Assembly: GCA_014383605.1 (NCBI GenBank)
Contig: JACNHM010000455.1
Location: 13,315-27,679 of the forward strand
Origin: Chloroflexota bacterium
GTDB taxonomy: Bacteria > Chloroflexota > Anaerolineae > UBA3071
Direction of reading: 5' to 3'
DNA length: 14,365 bases
The notes beneath the pieces are model-generated. The model did not search any database, was not told the DNA's origin, and saw only the letters and a program-made list of their open reading frames with translations. Shown piece by piece: positions 1-5,290 of this stretch (position 1 is the first letter of the stretch; each line of letters begins with the position of its first letter). The translations under genes were made by a program, and so were the position numbers.

Positions 1-42
1 GTTGCGCTTCACGAATTACGCCTTACGAACTGCGAATTCACC
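1..42. repeat. Heptameric repeat tract abutting a start codon
   Basis: The first 42 bases divide exactly into six 7-base units: GTTGCGC, then TTCACGA, ATTACGC, CTTACGA, ACTGCGA and ATTCACC. They share a rough WTTACGA-like consensus. The last unit ends at the base before the ATG of the radical SAM gene. No Shine-Dalgarno sequence is visible, so the tract occupies the place of a normal ribosome binding region. Its units resemble the TTCACGA and ATCACGC units at 10576-10603. The tract may continue to the left of the window. Confidence 0.6.
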
Positions 43-1821
43 ATGAAATGGGAACAGATCGCTGAAGCCAAACGCATACTGGCGCGGGAGACCGGCACCA
101 TTTTCAAGGATTGGGGCGGCAAGCTGGCCGTGGCCCTGATCTATCCCAACACCTACTACGTGGGCATGTCCAGCCTGGGCCTGCAGACGCTCTATCGGCT
201 GTTCAATGCTCGCCATGATGTCGTCTGTGAGCGAGTCTTCTACGAACCTTGCCAAGGTTGGGAGCCTTCGCAAGGTTTTATCGCCCTGGAATCGCAGCGG
301 CCACTGACCGACTTCGGCCTGCTGGCCTTCACCCTGTCCTACGAGATGGACTATTTCCACGTGGTGAAGATGCTGCAACAGACGGGTATTCCGCCGCTGG
401 CCGCGCAGCGGGACAGCAGTTGGCCGCTGGTCATCGCCGGTGGCCCGGCCATCAGCGCTAACCCCGAGCCGATGGCTCCCTTCTTCGACGCCATCGTCAT
501 CGGCGAAGGCGAAGAGATCATCGGCCCGCTGGTGGACGCCTGTCAGGAGACGCTGGGCGAGCGGGAGACGACGCTGGCGGCGTGGGCGGAGATACGAGGG
601 ATTTACATCCCTCAAACTTCAAACTTCAAACTTCAAACTCCAAAGCTTAAAGGAACTGACGGTTCGGGGTTCGGGGTTCGGGGTTCGGGGTTGCGCGCCG
701 AACTCCGAACGCCGAACTGGCAACCTGAAACCTGGAACCTGAAACCGGTTGAGCGGCGTTGGGTGCGAGATCTGTCCCGCTACCCTACGCATTCGGTGGT
801 GCTGACGCCGGACACGGAATTTGGCGACCTGTACCTCATCGAGATCGCCCGCGGCTGCGGGCGGGGCTGCCGCTTCTGCCTGTCCGGATACCTCTACCGC
901 CCGCCGCGGGAGCGGCCGCTGGAGATGCTGCTGGAGCAAGCGCAGGAAGGTCTACAGCACCGCCAGCGCATCGGCCTGGTCAGCGCCGCCGTGTCCGACT
1001 ACGGCCGCAGGGACGAACTGGCCTCGCGGCTGCGGGCCATGGGTGCACGCATCTCCGTCTCCTCGCTGCGGGCCGACAGCCTGACGGAGACGCTGGTGCG
1101 AGCGCTGGCGGAAAGCTCCACACAGACGCTGACCATCGCCCCGGAGGTGGGCTGCGAACGGCTGCGGCAGGTCATCAGCAAGACGCAGAGCGAGCAAGAC
1201 CTGCTGCAGGCCGTGGAGTGGGCCGCCGCCTACCGCTTCCCGCAACTCAAGCTCTACTTCATGCTCGGCCACCCCACGGAGACGGACGAGGACATGGAGG
1301 CGCTGCTGGAACTGGTGCGGGAAGCGCAAGGCCGCTTCCCGCGCCGGTTGACCATCAACCTCACCCCCTTCGTGCCCAAACCGCACACGCCCTTCCAATG
1401 GGCGGCGATGACGCCGGGGGCCACGCTGCAAGCGCGGCAAGATTATGTCAAACAACGCTTGCGGGGCAGCCGGATCAACGTGAAAGCGGACAGCCCCGCC
1501 TGGGCGGAGGTGCAGGGGGTGTTGTCCCGCGGCGACCGGCGTCTGGCGCAGGCGCTGTTGAAGATGGATCGCCTGTCGCTGGCCGGCTGGCGGCGGGCGC
1601 TGAAAGCGTGCGGCCTGACGGCGGAGGAATTCCTGCGCGAGCGCCGCCTCGACGAGCCGCTCCCCTGGCAGGTGGTGGACAGCGGCGTCAGCACAGCCTT
1701 CCTGCGCCGCGAGTGGCGCTTGAGCCGGGAGGAGAAGGCGGGGTATGCGTGTCCGCCAGGGGCCGAGGGCTGTGTCGCCTGCGGAGTCTGCGAAACCACA
1801 TCTGTGATGCGTGATGCGTGA
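43..1821 (+). CDS. B12-binding-type radical SAM protein (TIGR03960-like)
   Basis: This 592-residue protein resembles the TIGR03960 family: an N-terminal cobalamin-binding-like region followed by a radical SAM core. The iron-sulphur/SAM motif is C272-x3-C276-x2-C279, followed by a PPRER segment usual for the family. Residues 20-70 (YPNTYYVGMSSLG and after) and the GGPAISANPEP segment near residue 135 are also typical. The C-terminal end holds a Cys cluster (CVACGVC). In some bacteria the family is linked to a DUF2344 partner acting in tRNA or cofactor chemistry, but no partner is visible here and the substrate is unknown. Residues about 191-236 are encoded by a heptameric repeat tract inserted between the conserved RGIYIP segment and the RRWVRDLSRYP segment. 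The last residues (SVMRDA) and the stop codon lie in a second heptad tract. Start 43 is the first ATG and agrees with the family N-terminus, although no ribosome binding site is visible. Confidence 0.9.
   Translation: MKWEQIAEAKRILARETGTIFKDWGGKLAVALIYPNTYYVGMSSLGLQTLYRLFNARHDVVCERVFYEPCQGWEPSQGFIALESQRPLTDFGLLAFTLSYEMDYFHVVKMLQQTGIPPLAAQRDSSWPLVIAGGPAISANPEPMAPFFDAIVIGEGEEIIGPLVDACQETLGERETTLAAWAEIRGIYIPQTSNFKLQTPKLKGTDGSGFGVRGSGLRAELRTPNWQPETWNLKPVERRWVRDLSRYPTHSVVLTPDTEFGDLYLIEIARGCGRGCRFCLSGYLYRPPRERPLEMLLEQAQEGLQHRQRIGLVSAAVSDYGRRDELASRLRAMGARISVSSLRADSLTETLVRALAESSTQTLTIAPEVGCERLRQVISKTQSEQDLLQAVEWAAAYRFPQLKLYFMLGHPTETDEDMEALLELVREAQGRFPRRLTINLTPFVPKPHTPFQWAAMTPGATLQARQDYVKQRLRGSRINVKADSPAWAEVQGVLSRGDRRLAQALLKMDRLSLAGWRRALKACGLTAEEFLRERRLDEPLPWQVVDSGVSTAFLRREWRLSREEKAGYACPPGAEGCVACGVCETTSVMRDA
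596..748. repeat. In-frame heptad repeat tract inside the radical SAM gene
   Basis: The tract opens with a hairpin, GAGGGAT (596-602), loop TTAC, ATCCCTC (607-613), which overlaps the native RGIYIP codons. Four exact copies of TCAAACT follow (612-639), then two variants, then four exact copies of TTCGGGG (663-690). Next come CCGAACT-type units (698-718), the reverse complement of the TTCGGGG type, and finally TGAAACC, TGGAACC and TGAAACC (726-746). All parts keep a 7-base period. Because 7 is not a multiple of 3, each unit is read in a different frame, so the protein repeat is 7 residues per 21 bases. The tract is open in the coding frame and adds about 46 low-complexity residues to a linker. 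Confidence 0.9.
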
Positions 1822-1879
1822 TCCGTGATCCGTGATCCGTGATCCGTGAATCACTCGTCACGCATCACAGATCACGAAT
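1800..1879. repeat. Heptad repeat palindrome across the radical SAM stop codon
   Basis: Two copies of GTGATGC (1804-1817) are followed by four of GTGATCC (1818-1845) and then GTGAATC. The following bases carry the same motif in reverse orientation. A perfect 15-base inverted repeat joins 1800-1814 to 1858-1872 (ATCTGTGATGCGTGA and its complement). The TGA stop of the upstream gene (1819-1821) lies inside a unit, so the last codons of that protein come from the repeat. The structure could form a long stem-loop, but no T-run follows it, so a role as an intrinsic terminator is uncertain. Confidence 0.85.
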
Positions 1880-1894
1880 GGGAGGTCAGTCTTT

Positions 1895-2725
1895 TTGCTG
1901 CTCCATTCAGCCAACGACATACCTTTCTACATTTTTCCCAGCCTGAGCGGTTTTTCTGAACTTGTTCACGCCGTGTCCACGCGGCGCGGCGGCGTGAGCC
2001 AGCCGCCCTTCGCCGCGCTCAATCTGACCTGGGCTTCGGGGGACGATGCGCAGGCGGTGGAGGAGAACCACCGGCGGCTGTGCGCGGCGCTGGGCGTGCC
2101 GCGGGAAGCTGTGGTCTCGCCGCGGCAGGTGCACAGCGCTGAGGTGCGCCGCGTCGGCGCGGCGCATCGTGGGCGCTTCATCCCCGCCTGCGACGGGCTG
2201 ATCACCGACGAACCCGGCGTGCCGCTGCTGCTGCGTTTCGCCGACTGCGTGCCCCTCCTCCTGCACGACCCGCGGCGGAAGGCCATCGGCCTGGCGCACG
2301 CCGGCTGGCGGGGCACCGTCGCCGGCATGGCCCAGGCCACCGTGCGGGCGATGACGGAAGCTTTCGGCACGCGGCCAGACGACCTGGTGGCGGCGCTGGG
2401 GCCGGCCATCGGTCCCTGCTGTTACGAGATCGGGCCGGAGGTGGTCGCCGAAGTGGAGGCAACTTTCGGGCCAGACAATGGCCTGCTCAAGGCAAATCCA
2501 AAGTCCAAAGCTCAAAGCTCAAAACCCCAAGAATCTGACGGGACGCTGTACTTCGATCTGTGGGCGGCGAATGCGCACCAACTGCGCGCCGCCGGCGTGG
2601 AGCGGATCGAGATCGCCGGCCTGTGCACGGCCTGCCACCGCGACGAGTTCTTCTCCTACCGCGCCGAAAACGGCCGCACGGGGCATCACGGCGCGCTGCT
2701 CTGCCTGCGGGGACCGGGAGAGTAG
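1895..2725 (+). CDS. pgeF: PgeF/YfiH family purine nucleoside phosphorylase (laccase domain, multicopper polyphenol oxidase-like)
   Basis: This 276-residue protein has the YfiH/CNF1 fold signatures. Predicted metal ligands are H80 (RQVHSAEV), C118 (FADCVPLLL) and H135 (GLAHAGWRG). IGPCCYEIG (residues 172-180) and the CTACHRDEFFSYR segment near the C-terminus are also family hallmarks. Family members act on purine nucleosides (adenosine and inosine phosphorolysis or deamination), and some edit cell-wall precursors. The start is TTG at 1895, supported by GGGAGGT (1880-1886) at normal spacing; no ATG fits better. Residues about 200-215 (NPKSKAQSSKPQES) are encoded by a heptad repeat tract between the conserved EVVAEVEATFG segment and the LYFDLWAAN segment, which is a surface linker in the family. 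The gene follows the radical SAM gene by 73 bases of repeat-rich DNA. Confidence 0.9.
   Translation: MLLHSANDIPFYIFPSLSGFSELVHAVSTRRGGVSQPPFAALNLTWASGDDAQAVEENHRRLCAALGVPREAVVSPRQVHSAEVRRVGAAHRGRFIPACDGLITDEPGVPLLLRFADCVPLLLHDPRRKAIGLAHAGWRGTVAGMAQATVRAMTEAFGTRPDDLVAALGPAIGPCCYEIGPEVVAEVEATFGPDNGLLKANPKSKAQSSKPQESDGTLYFDLWAANAHQLRAAGVERIEIAGLCTACHRDEFFSYRAENGRTGHHGALLCLRGPGE
2493..2534. repeat. In-frame heptad repeat tract inside pgeF
   Basis: Consecutive 7-base units are CAAATCC, AAAGTCC, AAAGCTC, AAAGCTC, AAAACCC and CAAGAAT, from 2493 to 2534. CTGACGG follows directly. A CTGACGG also follows the CCAAAGC/TTAAAGG part of the radical SAM tract (655-662), so the two tracts look like relatives. 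The units contain no stop in any forward frame and encode a lysine/serine-rich stretch in a family linker. Confidence 0.75.
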
Positions 2726-2734
2726 CCGCGTCAT

Positions 2735-2763
2735 TTGTGGAATGGTATCCGCTGTGGTATCAT
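2735..2763 (+). promoter_or_regulatory. Putative sigma70-type promoter for the hicB-yggSTU cluster
   Basis: TTGTGG (2735-2740) and TATCAT (2758-2763) are separated by 17 bases, ten bases past the pgeF stop. The -10 matches the consensus at 5 of 6 positions and the -35 at only about 3. The same short sequence TGGTATC occurs twice in this stretch and could be chance or an operator half-site. Confidence 0.4.
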
Positions 2764-2829
2764 TCGCGCCGCAAGAGACCTGCAACACAGTACGCAGGAC
2801 GATGTTTTGAACTGAATGGAGGAATGACG

Positions 2830-3033
2830 ATGCGACAGGCGATTATCTACCCGGGTGAAGATGGGTACTGGGTGGCTGAATGCCCTACACTGCCCGGATG
2901 CATCAGTCAGGGCAAGACCAGAGAAGACGCCGTCCGCAACATTCGTGAGGCCATTGAAGGGTACATCGCCGCGCTGGAGGAAGATGGCTTGCCGGTTCCT
3001 GAGGAACAGTTCAGCTTTGTGAGCCTGCTGTAG
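2830..3033 (+). CDS. HicB-like small protein (type II antitoxin family), no HicA partner
   Basis: This 67-residue protein has the HicB N-terminal partial-RNase-H fold pattern: a beta-strand MRQAIIYPGEDGYWVAECP, then LPGCISQGKTREDAVRNIREAIEGYI. The core EDGYWVAECPxLPGC and the T/S-x-x-E-A-xx-N-I-x-E-A-I pattern are typical. The start at 2830 is chosen because GGAGG (2818-2822) sits 7 bases upstream; the ATG at 2824 would be only 1 base from it. There is no C-terminal DNA-binding domain and no hicA toxin on either side, since yggS begins 16 bases downstream. It is therefore a solitary HicB, common in Chloroflexota and Cyanobacteria genomes, with unknown role. Co-transcription with yggS is likely. 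Confidence 0.85.
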   Translation: MRQAIIYPGEDGYWVAECPTLPGCISQGKTREDAVRNIREAIEGYIAALEEDGLPVPEEQFSFVSLL

Positions 3034-3049
3034 CAGAGATAGAGGCCTG

Positions 3050-3745
3050 ATGATGGTGATAGCGGAGATCGAAGACAATCTGCAAGCGGTGCGGGAACGC
3101 ATCGCCGCCGCCGCCCGGCGGGCCGGCCGCGATCCAGCGGAGATCACGCTGGTGACGGTGACCAAGACGCAGCCCGTCGAGGTCATTGGCGTCGCTTACG
3201 AGCTGGGGCTGCGGGATTTCGGCGAGAATCGGCTGGAGGAAGCGGAGAGCAAGCTCGATCGGCTGCCCGATGACATCCGCTGGCACATGGTGGGCCACGT
3301 GCAGAGCCGCAAGGCAGCGCAGGCCGTGCGCCCTTACGCCCTGGTGCACTCGGTGGACAGCGTGAAGCTGGCGCGGCGGCTCGACCGCTTTGCTGGCGAA
3401 ATCGGGCGCACGCTGCCCGTCCTGCTGGAGGTCAACGTCTCCGGCGAGGCCAGCAAGTACGGCCTCCAGCCGGCTGATGTCGAGGCGGCGGTGGAGGCCA
3501 TGCGCGGCTTCGAGTGTCTGCAGATCCAGGGGCTGATGACCATGGCCCCCATCGTGCCCGACCCAGAGGACGCGCGGCCCGTCTTCGTCGCCCTGCGGGA
3601 GCTGCGGGAGCGGCTGGCGGCCCGCTTCCCCGACCTCGATTGGCGCCACCTGTCCATGGGCATGACCGATGACTTCGAGGTGGCTGTGGAAGAGGGCGCC
3701 ACCATCGTGCGCATCGGCCGGGCCATCTTTGGAGAGAGAGACTGA
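3050..3745 (+). CDS. yggS: YggS family pyridoxal-phosphate homeostasis protein (PLPBP)
   Basis: This 231-residue protein is a single alanine-racemase-like barrel that binds pyridoxal 5'-phosphate through K39 ([12 protein letters not shown]). Family signatures include [46 protein letters not shown] and the phosphate-binding [27 protein letters not shown] end. The family regulates PLP supply and amino acid balance in the cytoplasm and is not itself a racemase. The usual HxxGxLQxNK motif has Arg in place of Asn. ATG 3050 is used; ATG 3053 is an equal alternative. The length is normal. YggT begins 3 bases after the stop, the conserved yggS-yggT order found across bacteria. Confidence 0.95.
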   Translation: MMVIAEIEDNLQAVRERIAAAARRAGRDPAEITLVTVTKTQPVEVIGVAYELGLRDFGENRLEEAESKLDRLPDDIRWHMVGHVQSRKAAQAVRPYALVHSVDSVKLARRLDRFAGEIGRTLPVLLEVNVSGEASKYGLQPADVEAAVEAMRGFECLQIQGLMTMAPIVPDPEDARPVFVALRELRERLAARFPDLDWRHLSMGMTDDFEVAVEEGATIVRIGRAIFGERD

Positions 3746-3748
3746 TTT

Positions 3749-4018
3749 ATGTATACTATTGCGCGCATCATCACCCTCCTGTTCGACCTGTACACCCTGG
3801 CCATCCTGCTGCACGTGCTGGGAAGCTGGATTCTGGCAGCCCGGATGCGGCTGCCGCTGTGGGCCTACAACGCCCTGCACGTGCTGGACCGCATCACCGC
3901 GCCAGTGCTGAACCCCATCCGCCGCGTCATCCCGCCGATCGTGGGGATGGACCTGTCGCCCATCGTGGCCATGATACTGCTGCAGATCGTGGAGCGATTG
4001 CTGCTGAGCTTGCTGTGA
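3749..4018 (+). CDS. yggT: YggT family integral membrane protein
   Basis: The protein has 89 residues. A hydrophobic N-terminal helix (about residues 4-30) is followed by the conserved [26 protein letters not shown] segment and a second hydrophobic helix to the C-terminus. This one-repeat form (about 90 residues) is normal for Gram-positive and Chloroflexota YlmG/YggT. Related proteins affect cell division, osmotic tolerance and, in plastids, nucleoid distribution. The ribosome binding site GGAGAGAGA (3731-3739) lies in the end of yggS, so translation is probably coupled. The next gene follows after 31 bases. Confidence 0.93.
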   Translation: MYTIARIITLLFDLYTLAILLHVLGSWILAARMRLPLWAYNALHVLDRITAPVLNPIRRVIPPIVGMDLSPIVAMILLQIVERLLLSLL

Positions 4019-4049
4019 TAAAAGGGGGCTGAGGGAACTGCGGGGTCCG

Positions 4050-4361
4050 ATGAACGTCTCCACAGATTGGCTCACCGAGGACGACGCAGGCATCACCCTG
4101 ACCCTGCGGGTGGCGCCGCGGGCGCGCAAGAGCGAGATCGCTGGCCTCCACGGCGAGGCGCTCAAGGTGCGGCTGGCTGCGCCGCCGGTGGAAGGCGCGG
4201 CCAACCGGGCGCTGGTGGCCTTCCTGGCCGACTGCCTGGGCCTGCGCCCACAGCAGATCAGCATCGAAGGCGGCGAACGCAGCCGGCAGAAGCGCGTGCG
4301 CATCGTTGGCGTGACAGCGGGCGAGCTGCTGGAGCAGCTATCGGCCAGGCTCGAAGCTTGA
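4050..4361 (+). CDS. yggU: YggU/DUF167 family protein
   Basis: This 103-residue cytoplasmic protein has the DUF167 pattern: LTLRVAPRARKSEIAG, LKVRLAAPPVEGAANRALVAFLADCLG and the end ISIEGGERSRQKRVRIVG. The biochemical role of the family is unknown. Its position after yggS and yggT is the conserved order seen in many bacteria and supports the call. A G-rich stretch upstream (around 4037-4044) can serve as ribosome binding site. No frameshift or truncation is seen. Confidence 0.92.
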   Translation: MNVSTDWLTEDDAGITLTLRVAPRARKSEIAGLHGEALKVRLAAPPVEGAANRALVAFLADCLGLRPQQISIEGGERSRQKRVRIVGVTAGELLEQLSARLEA

Positions 4362-4423
4362 ACGGGGAGCTTTTCGCGGCCAGCCCACGTCCCATGTGTG
4401 CGAGGTGAACTGTGCCTTACAGC

Positions 4424-4433
4424 GGAGGTGATC
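4424..4433 (+). promoter_or_regulatory. Extended Shine-Dalgarno sequence
   Basis: GGAGGTGATC matches the complement of the 3' end of 16S rRNA over ten bases and lies 9 bases (from GGAGG) before ATG 4438. It fixes the start of the lipoprotein gene and implies strong translation. Confidence 0.7.
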
Positions 4434-4437
4434 GGCC

Positions 4438-5205
4438 ATGAAGAAGCACACAGCCTGGGCGCGCGGGCTGCTGGCCCTCAGCCTGGTGCTCTTGCTGAGC
4501 GCAGGCTGCGAGCCATCGGCAGCACCCGCACTCATGGAGGAACCGGACATGACGGAAAAGACCACGCCGACGGTACCTGCTGCCACGCCACCCGCCCCGC
4601 GCATACCCGCTGCGCAGCCGCCGAACGAGGATCGCCCGCCGATGCCCTTGCCGTTCACATCCCCTGTGGAGATGGCCGCACACGACCTGGCCAAACGGCT
4701 GGGCGTGGACGCCGAGGACGTCGTGATCATGGACATCCAGGAGATGGCGCTGCCCGCCGCCGACCTGGGCTGCCCCGGCGTGCCAAAGGCAGAGGAAGCT
4801 CCTGCCGGGATGGTGCAGGGCCAGGAAATCACCCTTGCTGTGGGCGGCCGGCAATACGTCTACCGGGCGCACGGCTGGCTGGTGGTGCCATGCCGGCCGG
4901 CGGCGGAGTTTTCGGACTTGCCGGCGCCGCCGCGCCCCGGGCCGGTGGCGGCGCCTGTGGAACCAGCACGCCAGGACCTGGCGCAGCGGCTGGGGGTGAA
5001 GGCGGAGGACATCGCCGTGCAGGCCGTGGAAGCGGTGGAGTGGTCCGATGCCAGCCTGGGCTGCCCGCAACTGGGGATGATGTACGCCCAGGTGATCACG
5101 CCCGGCTACCGCATCCGGCTCCAGGCCGGCGATCAGATCTACGAATACCACAGCGATCAGCGGCGGGCCATCCTCTGCGAACCGAAGCTACGCCCCGGAC
5201 CGTGA
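4438..5205 (+). CDS. Lipoprotein with duplicated LGCP domain
   Basis: This is a 255-residue secreted lipoprotein. A type II signal peptide (KK, then hydrophobic residues 10-20) ends in lipobox LSAGC, giving lipidated C24. A Pro/Thr-rich spacer (residues 25-75) leads to two copies of a roughly 75-residue domain (about 76-152 and 174-248). Each copy has the order DLAKRLGV or DLAQRLGV, acidic turn, then D-x-x-LGCP, a hydrophobic G-x-x-I-x-L strand, a YxYR/YEYH strand and a closing Cys. The Cys pairs C112/C152 and C209/C247 could form disulphides. The second copy keeps the pattern MMYAQVITPGYRIRL and YEYH better than the first. Similar one-copy domains occur in Chloroflexota and Actinobacteria proteins of unknown role, and I do not assign a function. 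The gene stands alone and converges on the protease gene. Confidence 0.75.
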   Translation: MKKHTAWARGLLALSLVLLLSAGCEPSAAPALMEEPDMTEKTTPTVPAATPPAPRIPAAQPPNEDRPPMPLPFTSPVEMAAHDLAKRLGVDAEDVVIMDIQEMALPAADLGCPGVPKAEEAPAGMVQGQEITLAVGGRQYVYRAHGWLVVPCRPAAEFSDLPAPPRPGPVAAPVEPARQDLAQRLGVKAEDIAVQAVEAVEWSDASLGCPQLGMMYAQVITPGYRIRLQAGDQIYEYHSDQRRAILCEPKLRPGP

Positions 5206-5232
5206 AAGCCTACTGACTTCCAACCGTTGCTG

Positions 5233-5272
5233 ACGCACAACAGCCGCTGGCCAGTCCGGCGGCTGTTGGCGT
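5233..5272. terminator. Hairpin terminator between convergent genes
   Basis: A perfect 10-base stem pairs 5238-5247 (CAACAGCCGC) with 5259-5268 across an 11-base loop. Four more pairs extend it to 5233 and 5272 with one bulged A. It lies 28 bases after the lipoprotein stop and 19 bases before the end of the opposite-strand protease gene, so it is well placed to stop both. There is no clear T-run on either side. Confidence 0.55.
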
Positions 5273-5290
5273 GTGAGGGGAGCCTCACGC

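Noticed and set aside
612..746. CRISPR array or direct-repeat array
   Set aside because: The units are 7 bases long and contiguous with no spacers, and no cas genes are near.
952..1854. Minus-strand open frame of 300 residues over the radical SAM gene
   Set aside because: It is a shadow of a GC-rich gene, and its first codons lie inside the repeat tract.
3011..4303. Long minus-strand open frame of 430 residues
   Set aside because: It is antisense to yggS, yggT and the DUF167 gene, which all have clear family motifs; its translation is low-complexity and matches nothing I recognise.
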